DNA from: Natrinema amylolyticus_A
GTDB lineage: Archaea > Halobacteriota > Halobacteria > Halobacteriales > Natrialbaceae
Length of the DNA stretch: 64,000 bases
NCBI RefSeq assembly: GCF_042678045.1
Contig: NZ_JBHUDI010000002.1
Coordinates: 1-64,000 of the forward strand
Reading direction: 5' to 3'
Part shown: positions 50,767-59,031 of the stretch, piece after piece
Numbering within the stretch: position 1 is the stretch's first letter
Layout: the number at the start of each line of letters is the position of its first letter
Position numbers and translations under genes: made by a program
Notes under the pieces: model-generated
The model's input: only the letters and a program-made list of their open reading frames with translations
The model's database searches: none
What the model was told of the DNA's origin: nothing

Positions 50767-53757
50767 CTACGAAGCCGTGAGTAGTTCGTTCACTTTCTCG
50801 ATCGGATGCGGTGGCTTCTCGTCTCGAGTTTCGTGATCGCCGATCTGACTCCGACAGGACGCACCGGGTGCGACCGGCGTTCCCTCGCTCGCGTCGAGTT
50901 TCTCGTAGAGTCGCTCGCCGATCGACTTCGAGAGGTCGTAGTGCTCGGCCTCGTAGCCGAACGAGCCGGCCATGCCACAGCAGCTGGACTCGATCGGGTC
51001 GACCGCGTAGCCGGCCCGCCGGAGCACGCCGACGGCGTGATGGTCCTTGCCGGTCGCCTTCTGGTGGCAGTGACCGTGATACGCGAGCGTTTCATCGGTC
51101 TCGTCGAGGGGCAACCGTTCGACGAGCCGGTACTCGTCCATGTATTCGCTGATACCGTAAGCGTGGGCGGCGACCGTTTCCGCCTGCGACGTGGTCACCA
51201 GATCGAGATACTCGTCCTGGAACACCACCGCGTCGGACGGTTCGACGGTGACAATCTCGTAGCCGTCCTCGATGTACTCGGCGAATCGCTCGATGTTCGT
51301 CCGGGCGCGCTCTTCAGCGGTGTCGAGCATTCCGACCGAGAAGGCTGCGCGGCCGCTCGGAGCGACGTCGTCAGGAATCTCGACGTGGACGCCAGCCGAC
51401 TCGAGCACGCGCACGGCAGCTTTCCCGGGGCGGGTGTAGTTGTAGTTCGTGTAGGTGTCGGGGAACAACACGACCTTTCGGTCGGCCTCCCGCGGGCTCA
51501 CCCGCGAGCCGCGCTCGACGAACCAGTCCTGAAGGGATTCGCGCTCGAACGAGGGGAGCGTCCGCTCGGGAGCGATGCCGACGACCTTCTCCAACACGAG
51601 GCGGCTTCCCGGTAGCTTCGGTCCGATGTTCGAAAGCGGTGCGAGCGTGCTCCCGATCTTCGAGAGCGTGTCGACGTTCCCGAACAGCCGTTCTCGTAGC
51701 CCAGTTCCCTCACGCTCGTGGTACTGGTGCTTGGTCTCCGCTTTGAGCTTCGCCAGGTCGACACCGGTTGGACAGTCGCTCTTACAGCCCTTGCAGCCGA
51801 CACAGAGATCGAGCACCTCCTCCTGGAAGCGCGCGGAGTACAGCTCCTCTTCAGGGATCTCGCCCGAAATCGCTGCCCGAAGCATGTTCGCGCGGCCGCG
51901 TGTCGTCGCGATCTCGTCTTTCATCCCGCGGTAAGTCGGACACATCACGTCGTCTGTCTGCCGGCAGGTCCCACAGCCGTTACAGAGCTCTACCAGCTGC
52001 GAGAATCCACCCTCGTCGGAGAAGTCCAGTTTCGTCTGGGGCTCGATCGACGTGTAGCCGTCCCCGTACCGGAGGTTTTCACGCATATCTGTCGGATTCT
52101 CGTCGGTGTAGACGACTTTTCCCGGGTTCATCCGCCAGTCGGGGTCGAAGACTGACTTGACCTGCTTGAACGCCTCCCAGAGGTCGTCGCCGTACATCTT
52201 CGGATTGAACGCCGTTCGCGCGAGTCCGTCGCCGTGTTCCCCGGAGAACGACCCGTTGTGTTCGAGGACGAGGTCGGTTACGTCCTCAGTGATCGACTGC
52301 ATCGTCTGGATCCCCTCGTCCTCTTTTAGGTTGAGGATCGGCCGAATGTGCAGCGTCCCGCTACCGGCATGAGCGAAGTAGGCAGCGGTGGTGTCGTGAT
52401 CCTCAAGGACGTCCATGAACTGCTGGACGTACTCGGCAAGTTCTTCCGGCGGGACCGTCGCGTCCTCGATGAACGGGTATGGTTTCGGATCGCCGTCGAG
52501 GCTCATCAACAGCGGAATCGCAGCCTTACGAAGCTTCCAGAGCTTCGCCTGCGCGTCCTCGGTGTACGCCTCGAGCGCTTCGAAGGCATCGCCCTCGTCG
52601 ACGAAGTGGGCGTTCGTCCGGCCGATCGCCGCCTCGAAATCGTCGAAAAGCTCGGAGTCGAACTCGAGCATCAGCGCCGCATTCGTCCCGTCGGGGATCG
52701 GCTCCTCGTAGCGAGAGAACTGTTCCGACTCCCGCGCGAGTCTGAACACCTCACTGTCCATTAACTCGACCGCACTGGGATCGAACTTGAGGGCCTCGGG
52801 AACAGCCTCGAGTGCGTCGATCAGGTCCTCGAAACAGTAGAGGACGAGCGCCGTCTCCTCGGGAAGCGAGACGAGACTGATCTCGGCCTCGACGACCACG
52901 CCGAGCGTGGATTCGGCGCCGACGAACAGCTTCGAGAGGTTGATGACCTCCTCGCCGTCTTCAGTTTCATAAATCACCCTGTCGAGGTTGTACCCGGAAA
53001 CGTTACGTTTGAGATCGGAGTAGCGTTCCTCGATCTCGTCGGCATTCTCCTCGACGAGAGAACGAACGGTTCGATAGATTGCCGCCTCGCGGTCGTCCTT
53101 CGAGACGATTTCGTTCCACTCCTCGGAATCGAGGACGACCTCTCGAGTGTGGATAATTGAGCCATCGGCGAGGACGACTTTCAGCTCCTCGGTGTAGGCG
53201 TCGGTGATGCCGTACCGCACCGAGTGTGCGCCGGTCGAGTTGTTCCCGATCCCACCACCGATCGTCGCCCGGTTCGAGGAGGCGGGATCCGGCGCGAACT
53301 TCAGTCCATACTGTTCGGCGTGCTCGTCAAAGTCGTCCTGGACGACCCCCGGTTGGACACGCGCTCGTCGTCGCTCGACATCAATCTCGAGAATATCGTC
53401 CATATATGTGGTCATATCGAGCACGACACAGCCCGGTCCGACCGTTTGCCCACCCAGCGACGAACCGGCTCCCCGTGCTATGATCGGAACGTCGTGTTTT
53501 GCGGCGACGCGAACAGCGTTTCGTACGTCTTCGGTGTCTCGAGGGAGGACAGCGCCCGCAGGTCGGGCTTGATAGATACTGCCGTCTGTCGCGTACAACA
53601 CCTGTGCGTATTCGTCGAAACGCACCTCCCCCGTAACGACTGATCGAAGATCGTCCGCGAGTTCTGCGTACTCGTCGACATCGCTGTACTCATGGTCAAG
53701 CGCATCTCGGAACTCCTCGTAGCTACTTAGGTCATCCCGTGACTTTTCAACGGCCAT
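50767..53757 (-). CDS. FAD-linked oxidase fused to Fe-S/CCG domain (D-lactate or glycolate dehydrogenase-like)
   Basis: 996 residues from ATG 53757. The FAD (PCMH) domain comprises PAGAVLPRDTEDVRNAVRVAAKHDVPIIARGAGSSLGGQTVG...ATIGGGIGNNSTGAHSVRYG. The FAD-linked C domain follows (TAAYFAHAGSGTLHIRPILNL, HNGSFSGEHGDGLAR). Two ferredoxin motifs are CNGCGTCRQTDDVMCP and CVGCKGCKSDCPTG, then CCG repeats (HGHCHQKATG, SSCCGMAGSFGYE). This GlcD+GlpC fusion resembles the large haloarchaeal D-lactate dehydrogenases, passing electrons to the quinone pool. Beside lctP and a glyoxalase-fold gene (D-lactate forms from methylglyoxal). Substrate is inferred from context. Confidence 0.85.
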   Translation of the reverse strand: MAVEKSRDDLSSYEEFRDALDHEYSDVDEYAELADDLRSVVTGEVRFDEYAQVLYATDGSIYQARPAGAVLPRDTEDVRNAVRVAAKHDVPIIARGAGSSLGGQTVGPGCVVLDMTTYMDDILEIDVERRRARVQPGVVQDDFDEHAEQYGLKFAPDPASSNRATIGGGIGNNSTGAHSVRYGITDAYTEELKVVLADGSIIHTREVVLDSEEWNEIVSKDDREAAIYRTVRSLVEENADEIEERYSDLKRNVSGYNLDRVIYETEDGEEVINLSKLFVGAESTLGVVVEAEISLVSLPEETALVLYCFEDLIDALEAVPEALKFDPSAVELMDSEVFRLARESEQFSRYEEPIPDGTNAALMLEFDSELFDDFEAAIGRTNAHFVDEGDAFEALEAYTEDAQAKLWKLRKAAIPLLMSLDGDPKPYPFIEDATVPPEELAEYVQQFMDVLEDHDTTAAYFAHAGSGTLHIRPILNLKEDEGIQTMQSITEDVTDLVLEHNGSFSGEHGDGLARTAFNPKMYGDDLWEAFKQVKSVFDPDWRMNPGKVVYTDENPTDMRENLRYGDGYTSIEPQTKLDFSDEGGFSQLVELCNGCGTCRQTDDVMCPTYRGMKDEIATTRGRANMLRAAISGEIPEEELYSARFQEEVLDLCVGCKGCKSDCPTGVDLAKLKAETKHQYHEREGTGLRERLFGNVDTLSKIGSTLAPLSNIGPKLPGSRLVLEKVVGIAPERTLPSFERESLQDWFVERGSRVSPREADRKVVLFPDTYTNYNYTRPGKAAVRVLESAGVHVEIPDDVAPSGRAAFSVGMLDTAEERARTNIERFAEYIEDGYEIVTVEPSDAVVFQDEYLDLVTTSQAETVAAHAYGISEYMDEYRLVERLPLDETDETLAYHGHCHQKATGKDHHAVGVLRRAGYAVDPIESSCCGMAGSFGYEAEHYDLSKSIGERLYEKLDASEGTPVAPGASCRSQIGDHETRDEKPPHPIEKVNELLTAS

Positions 53758-54303
53758 CGTATACTCTTCTACGATCAATTATTATAAACACTATTGTTAT
53801 ATTCCCGTCTTCGAAGGGATGTAAAATATAGCACTCGGACGCTGCCGAGAGGTTCATCGTAACCGTCAAGAGCCGTGCTCGGACTCGGTACTCGGCGTAC
53901 AGGTCAGGAAACCATTCGGGTAGCGAAAGCAAACACCTTCTGCAAGCGATTCGCCGCCATCTACGTCTTCGACATCGAACGTAACAATGAAGAGACCGAT
54001 CTGCATTGCCGACATGGTCCAGGACGAAGACATGGCAAAACCGATATCACTCAGTGAACAGCCCAGAATCACGGCGACAGGTTCATCGCTTGGCTACCCA
54101 TTCTGAGACGATTACTACCAGTACACGTGGTCGCTTGAGCGGTCACCTCGCAACTCGATTTTCCGTACTAGCGACAGCTGAAACGATTTCCATCTTAATC
54201 GCACAGCCGTCGTGTGATCAGATATGGCTCGAGGGTCGTAGCTGATATCCCCACCCTAACTGATACCCAATGAATTTAATAGATCAGTATCAGGATGTAG
54301 GAT
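53758..54303. other. Intergenic with divergent promoters, no supported gene
   Basis: About 545 bp. The TATA box of the VOC gene (ATTTAATA, 54274-54281) lies about 26 bp before its ATG. A minus-strand frame at 53866-54072 has no recognisable family. The rest holds no visible structure. Confidence 0.4.
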
Positions 54304-54672
54304 ATGGAGCTTATCCATATCAATCTCAACGTCGCCGACGCTGACGAAACCATCGAATTTTATGAACAGTTTGGATTCGAAGAAACATGGGAGTTCGAAA
54401 CGCCGGGCGGGAACACACAAAATCGATACATTGCGGACGACAACGGTACCGAACTGCAACTCTCCGACACTAGTGATGACGAGGAGTTCGAACAAGGAAC
54501 GGCGTGGGACCATCTCGCTATCGGCGTCGACGATGTCGATGACGTTTTCGACGAGATCGATCATTACGGTGTTGTGAAGGAACCAGGAGATCAGCCCGAA
54601 GCAGGTGCTCGGACGGCATTCGTCTACGATCCTGATGGACGAAAAGTCGAACTCGTTCAGCCATTAGAATAG
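54304..54672 (+). CDS. Glyoxalase/VOC superfamily protein
   Basis: 122 residues, two beta-alpha-beta3 units. MELIHINLNVADADETIEFYEQFGFEE has the first metal His and the usual F/Y pair; WDHLAIGVDDVDDVFDEID opens the second unit with its His; FVYDPDGRKVELVQP supplies the final Glu. The wording is that of lactoylglutathione-lyase-like proteins. In a cell using methylglyoxal this would yield a D-lactate ester, and D-lactate dehydrogenase lies next door, but other VOC activities are possible. Leaderless promoter. Confidence 0.78.
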   Translation: MELIHINLNVADADETIEFYEQFGFEETWEFETPGGNTQNRYIADDNGTELQLSDTSDDEEFEQGTAWDHLAIGVDDVDDVFDEIDHYGVVKEPGDQPEAGARTAFVYDPDGRKVELVQPLE

Positions 54673-54823
54673 TTCTATTGGCGTAGCTACGGATAGACGT
54701 TCTTCTCGAAACCGTCCTTTTGTCTGAACAGCTTGGTGTCCCCATATGGGTGTCTAGTCTGGTCCACAGTCTCCGACTTCGCTCTCCTACTGACGATCTC
54801 ACTGTGATACGGGAAACCCACTG

Positions 54824-54838
54824 TTCTCTATATGAGAA
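54824..54838. promoter_or_regulatory. Operator-like palindrome 1 upstream of the IclR gene
   Basis: TTCTC-TATAT-GAGAA, preceded by TG, one of three related palindromes at 54824, 54950 and 55081. Spacing between the first two is 126 bp. Confidence 0.55.
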
Positions 54839-54949
54839 TACCGGTCTATCAGACCCAAACACTGCCTTCGTATTACAACCGTACTTCTGTAATGCCAGGG
54901 GTTTTTACTCCGGAAAAAGGTAAGTGAAAATCCATAATTATCGTATCTG

Positions 54950-54964
54950 TTCTCTATAAGAGAA
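54950..54964. promoter_or_regulatory. Operator-like palindrome 2
   Basis: TTCTC-TATAA-GAGAA; 13 of the 15 bases equal palindrome 1, and the preceding TG is shared. Confidence 0.55.
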
Positions 54965-55080
54965 TCACTGTGTATCAAGACGGATGAACGCCATATATAT
55001 TCCAACTCTCGAGTAAGATACCAGTATTGACGCGCCCCTGTATCACGGTGGGACACTAACCCGACAACCATTATCCTGTT

Positions 55081-55093
55081 TTCTATTATAGAA
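55081..55093. promoter_or_regulatory. Operator-like palindrome 3, at the IclR promoter
   Basis: TTCTA-TTA-TAGAA, perfect, within GTTTTCTATTATAGAAC. It lies directly before a TATA-like AAAGTTTAT (centre near 55098) and 36-48 bp before the ATG at 55129, so binding here should affect transcription of the IclR gene itself. Confidence 0.55.
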
Positions 55094-55128
55094 CAAAGTT
55101 TATGATTCCGCATGTAATTCAATACCGT

Positions 55129-55896
55129 ATGGGAAAAAGTGCCAAAAACCCTGTTCGGACGACCGAGAAATCATTGCAGATTATCTCGGAACTCACCCGG
55201 GTCGGAGAGGCACGGGTCACGACGCTGGCGAGTGAACTCGAGATGGGAAAAAGTGCCATTCACAATCATCTCACGACGCTCGAGGAACATGGGTATGTTA
55301 TCAAGGATCCCGAGACCAAGACCTATCGTCTCAGCCTCAAATTCCTCGATATTGGCAGCCAAATACGAAGTAAGAAAGGCGTTTACAAAGTCGCCGAACC
55401 GAAGATCCAGGAACTAGCGGACGCATCAGGAGAGTTAGTACATCTTGTCATTGAAGAGGATGGGAAGGGAGTATATCTCTGTCGGGCGAAAGGCGAACGA
55501 GCGGTCGATTTAGATACGTATGTTGGGTGCAGGCATCATATGCACAGTACGGCATTCGGAAAAGCCATCCTCTCTCACCTTCCGACGGAACGAGTCGACG
55601 AAATCATCGACCGACATGGATTACCGGAAATAACACCACAGACAATAACGTCTTACGACGATCTCCTCAAGGAGTTAGAACGAACACGGGAACGTGGCTT
55701 TGCGGTCGACGACGAAGAGCGCCTTGAGGGACTCCGCTGTATTGCTGCGCCGATTAGATTCGAGTCGGATGTCATCGGCGCAATCAGCATTTCGGGGCCG
55801 ACTGCTCGAATCAGCGACGACTGGGAATCGAATGAGTTTGTTAATCAACTCTGTCGCGTAGCGAACGTAATCGAGCTCAATAAGTACAAGGTATAA
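55129..55896 (+). CDS. IclR-family transcriptional regulator
   Basis: 255 residues. The winged helix comprises KSLQIISELTRVGEARVTTLASELEMGKSAIHNHLTTLEEHGYV. The IclR effector domain follows: VAEPKIQELADASGELVHLVIEEDGKGVYLCRAKGERAVDLDTYVGCRHHMHSTAFGKAILSHLP, with GLRCIAAPIR and VIGAISISGP. IclR proteins sense small carboxylates or aromatics and bind palindromes. Three such palindromes lie upstream. Between the VOC/dehydrogenase genes and malate synthase, it is placed to control lactate/glyoxylate use. ATG 55129 is preferred over 55102, as the TATA box would place transcription start near 55125. Confidence 0.85.
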   Translation: MGKSAKNPVRTTEKSLQIISELTRVGEARVTTLASELEMGKSAIHNHLTTLEEHGYVIKDPETKTYRLSLKFLDIGSQIRSKKGVYKVAEPKIQELADASGELVHLVIEEDGKGVYLCRAKGERAVDLDTYVGCRHHMHSTAFGKAILSHLPTERVDEIIDRHGLPEITPQTITSYDDLLKELERTRERGFAVDDEERLEGLRCIAAPIRFESDVIGAISISGPTARISDDWESNEFVNQLCRVANVIELNKYKV

Positions 55897-56152
55897 CGGA
55901 TCTCGAATTCCCTGGCCCACTGAGACCGAAGCAAAGCCAGACAGTCAGTCCAGTGTTCTGGATCTTCGATGTACTTTTCTAGTCACTATTTCCCACGTCT
56001 ATCGTATCTACATTACACTGAACCAATTCCTACCCATACCCCGAAGTGGGTCTTCTGACTGTCGACCCAACAAGTGATCTTCCACGTACTGACGACTGAA
56101 CGACTCCTCCCAAACACTTTAATATTGGAAAGTAATACTATTCATCGGATTC

Positions 56153-57457
56153 ATGAGTGTACAACGACGGCACGATCGAAAGTTCGTGCGAACATTCTTT
56201 ACTACGCCAACTGCGGTAAAAGGAGAAGAAGACTCTGCCAAGATGCTCCGACGTGCGGTTCAGCTTCGCGGAATAGAAGCACCTGACGTCTGGGTTCCGG
56301 ACAACGAAGACGCGACAGCACCGTCGATGCGTGAGGAAGGGGCCGAAAATATCGTTGACGTTCTCTCGGAAGATGGTGCCGATTTCCCCGGAGAGATCCA
56401 TCCTCGGATCGTCTGGCACAGGGACAGCCCCAGCACTCGCTATCAGAGTCTCCAGCAGCTGCTGCAGATCGCCAATCCCGAAAAGGGAGCCATCGAACAC
56501 ATCGACGGCTTCGTGATCCCGGAGGTCGGCGATATCGACGACTGGAAAAAGGCAGACGAGTTCATTACCGTTGTTGAAAACGAGTACGGCCTAGAGGAAG
56601 GGAGTCTGGCTATGTCCGTTATCGTTGAGAGCGGCGAGGCCGAACTGGCGCTTGGCGACCTCCGTGACGAGATGGGCAAGCCGTCGAACAACCTCGAGCG
56701 CTTGTTCCTTCTCGTGGACGGTGAGGTCGACTACACCAAGGACATGCGTGCGATCACGCCTACGGGTGAATTGCCGCCGTGGCCGGAGCTTCGTCACAAC
56801 ACCTCACGGGGTGCGAGTGCGAACGGACTTATCGCGATCGACGGTCCGTACGACGACATCCGTGACGTCGAAGGCTACCACGAGCGCATGACCGAGAATC
56901 AGGCGAAAGGAATGCTTGGTATCTGGTCGCTAACGCCCGGACAGGTGGAAGAAGCGAACAAGTCACCGCTGCCGCCGAAGACCGGTAGCTGGCGCCTCGA
57001 CGTTAATGGCCGTGAGGTCAAACTCGCAGAGGAAGACGGGCTCTACATTTACGAGGGCGATGATGTTGAACTCGAGGAGATCGGTGATGAGCAGTATCGA
57101 CTCCAGATCGGCAGCGACGAGCGTGAACTCGACACAAACGAACTGGAAGAAGAGCTGCTAGACCGGGCCGACTACATCCCGAGCATGACTGACATCGTTG
57201 ACTCGATGGAGGAGTTCGAAGCTGCCAAAGAGGCTGGACGGGGTGCCATCGCGATGGAGCAATCAGCGACACTGCTCATTGACGGGATCGAAGTCACGAT
57301 CAGCAACGACCGGATGTGGGACGAGGCCACCTATCAGGCCGCTCAAACGCCAATCTCCCTGTTCCAAGACGTATACGAGAACCGTCCTGATCAACATGAA
57401 GACCTTGAGGAAATCTACGGCGAGGAAATCGTTGAACGCGCGATGGTCGTTGGTTGA
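56153..57457 (+). CDS. aceB: Archaeal-type malate synthase
   Basis: 434 residues, the length and wording of the haloarchaeal malate synthase (AceB, CitE-like superfamily), unlike bacterial A or G forms. Motifs are RTFFTTPTAVKGEEDSAKML, VWVPDNEDATAPSMREEGAENI (substrate-binding Glu/Asp cluster), GFVIPEVGD, SVIVESGEAELALGDLRDE (metal-ligand Glu and Asp) and DYTKDMRAITPTGELPPWPEL. It condenses glyoxylate with acetyl-CoA. TATA-like TTTAATATT about 33 bp before the ATG. In haloarchaea this enzyme serves the methylaspartate cycle or glyoxylate shunt. No isocitrate lyase gene is in the window; a TnpB fragment follows. Confidence 0.88.
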   Translation: MSVQRRHDRKFVRTFFTTPTAVKGEEDSAKMLRRAVQLRGIEAPDVWVPDNEDATAPSMREEGAENIVDVLSEDGADFPGEIHPRIVWHRDSPSTRYQSLQQLLQIANPEKGAIEHIDGFVIPEVGDIDDWKKADEFITVVENEYGLEEGSLAMSVIVESGEAELALGDLRDEMGKPSNNLERLFLLVDGEVDYTKDMRAITPTGELPPWPELRHNTSRGASANGLIAIDGPYDDIRDVEGYHERMTENQAKGMLGIWSLTPGQVEEANKSPLPPKTGSWRLDVNGREVKLAEEDGLYIYEGDDVELEEIGDEQYRLQIGSDERELDTNELEEELLDRADYIPSMTDIVDSMEEFEAAKEAGRGAIAMEQSATLLIDGIEVTISNDRMWDEATYQAAQTPISLFQDVYENRPDQHEDLEEIYGEEIVERAMVVG

Positions 57458-57460
57458 TAT

Positions 57461-57500
57461 CCTCCTCCACCTGAAGGCGGAGGAATCTCGAGCGTTGGGA
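57461..57500. repeat. Right-end hairpin of a TnpB-type element
   Basis: CCTCC-ACCTGAAGG-CGGAGG is a strong hairpin; the segment starts 4 bp beyond the aceB stop and adjoins the TnpB fragment on the side where its right end should be. Confidence 0.5.
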
Positions 57501-57502
57501 TA

Positions 57503-57800
57503 TTAGGGTTTGCAGTCGCCCTGTTCTCTCGGTGTGAACCGTCCGCTCTCGCGGTCGAACAGGAAGACTCCGGGCTGTGCCAACCAGCTGTTACTCATAT
57601 CCCCCGTCGGGGGACTCTGAGTTATCTTTCTGCGAATGTTCACCGCACCGTTCACGTCTGCGTTCATCGTCGTTCCACACGACTCACAGACATACAGACC
57701 ACGTTCCACGCGGTTGCTGTCCCGAATCTGTCCGCAACACGAACACGTCTTCGAGGTGTTCTCCTCGTCTATGCGGTCAACAAGGATGCTGTGTTCTTGG
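57503..57800 (-). pseudogene. TnpB C-terminal fragment
   Basis: The minus strand reads QEHSILVDRIDEENTSKTCSCCGQIRDSNRVERGLYVCESCGTTMNADVNGAVNIRRK, then an end rich in F/G (VFLFDRESGRFTPREQGDCKP). That is the zinc ribbon (two CxxC pairs) and last RuvC motif (NADVNGAVNI) of a TnpB unlike the one at 18.8 kb. Everything before is gone, cut at the edge of the IS6-type element at 57799. Confidence 0.75.
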
Positions 57801-58495
57801 CGGTGTTCAGATAAGGATGAAGGATGAGGCGGTTCGTTTTCTGAGTGATCTATGCCCGAAAACGACCGCCTCAATGGTTGTTTAGACGAGATCAACTTAG
57901 AGTTTGTTGAACGAGAAGCGACACCGCGATTGCTGATGAAGCTCAGTATTCAGCTGCATCTCGCGGGACTCTCGCTTTTGAATACTGTCTCTATTATTGA
58001 GATATTCGGTGTCGAACGCGCTCGATTCACCGTTCACAATTGGGTTCACAAGGCCGATCTACAGCCTGAATCTGATCGGTGTCCGGATCACGTTGCGGTT
58101 GACGAGACTGTGATCCAACTGAATAATGAGCAGTATTGGCTGTACGCCGCAGTTGATCCCAAGACAAACGAATTGGTCCATACAAAGCTTGAGCTGACAA
58201 TAACGAAGGTTCTTGCTCATTCGTTTCTTACGGAACTCTCCGAGAAGCACGACGTCTCCGACGCCGTGTTTCTCGTCGATGGATCGCATTCGTTACAAGA
58301 TGCATGTCAGCGTCACGGCTTCGATTTCAGATACGAGAAACATGGAAATCGGAATGCTGTTGAACGTATCTTTCGAGAGATAAAACGACGAACTCTCTGC
58401 TTCTCAAACTGCTTTAGCAATGCTGAAGCAGAAACTGCCGACGACTGGCTCAGATCGTTCAGCTTCGCATGGAATCAGCTTATCTGAACACTACC
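57799..58495 (+). mobile_element. IS6-type insertion sequence, complete, 697 bp
   Basis: Ends GGCGGTGTTCAGATAAG and (minus strand) GGTAGTGTTCAGATAAG form a 17-bp inverted repeat with two mismatches, around one transposase gene. The flanks (GTGTTCTT and CTTGAGCG) show no 8-bp duplication, so it may have arrived or been altered by recombination. It truncates a tnpB gene. Confidence 0.8.
57852..58487 (+). CDS. IS6-family transposase
   Basis: 211 residues. The HTH region is LSLLNTVSIIEIFGVERARFTVHNWVHK. The DDE triad is visible: VAVDETVIQLNNEQYWLYAAVD (first Asp), AVFLVDGSHSLQDACQRHGF (second) and RNAVERIFREIKRRT (Glu), then FSNCFSNAEAETADDWLRSFSFAWNQL. Family length and ends are normal, so the copy may be active. 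It is the intact relative of the relics at 39.2 and 45.9 kb. Confidence 0.88.
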   Translation: MPENDRLNGCLDEINLEFVEREATPRLLMKLSIQLHLAGLSLLNTVSIIEIFGVERARFTVHNWVHKADLQPESDRCPDHVAVDETVIQLNNEQYWLYAAVDPKTNELVHTKLELTITKVLAHSFLTELSEKHDVSDAVFLVDGSHSLQDACQRHGFDFRYEKHGNRNAVERIFREIKRRTLCFSNCFSNAEAETADDWLRSFSFAWNQLI

Positions 58496-58968
58496 CTTGA
58501 GCGAGAGTCAAAACTCTTGACGAAGTATCGTATATGAGCTCAGCATCGAGCCACGCACTGCTCTCATTAGCTCTATACAGGCGCAAAACACATATATGGG
58601 CCACGATCGGCAGAATCGTCTACTCGCTGTCGGGTTCGCCACCGAAGGGCTACGTGATCGCCATGCCAGAACTTCAGATCGTGAACTTCTACGACAACCA
58701 CGGCGAGCGGTTCCGTATCATGAAAGAGGCAGTCGTCGAAGGCCACGACTAAGCCCGAACCGTTCCGTTCGTTCTTGAGACGGCTGTCTTCGATGAATTC
58801 GACAAGCAAGCTGCCCATTCAGATTGACGGAAATTTTATGTAGCGATATGTGATTTATCTCAATTCACCTGACTTTCTTGGCTATAGGGTGTATTTAGGT
58901 TGTCCCACGGCGACAACGAAATACACGATAACTATTAGTGACTGTCACGAAAACATAGACGTACAGAA
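58496..58968. other. Intergenic with a possible gene scrap
   Basis: About 470 bp between the IS and the integrase. A short plus-strand frame, 58663-58752, starts MPELQIVNFYDNHGERFRIM and ends EGHD; composition is protein-like but no family is recognised, so a truncated gene tail is possible. GTCAAAAC/GTTTTGAC-like runs near 58507-58523 may form a hairpin. No tRNA is seen near the integrase. Confidence 0.4.
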
Positions 58969-59031
58969 ATGGCAGTCTTAGAATCACCACACCCCGGAGC
59001 AAACGGCCTTCTCGAGCGGGTGGGCCGATGA
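58969..59031 (+). CDS. Short leader ORF coupled to the integrase gene
   Basis: A 20-codon frame (MAVLESPHPGANGLLERV..) ends in TGA that overlaps the integrase start as ATGA (59028-59031). The overlap is the arrangement of translationally coupled genes. The peptide has no recognised family; it may act only as a leader. Confidence 0.4.
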   Translation: MAVLESPHPGANGLLERVGR

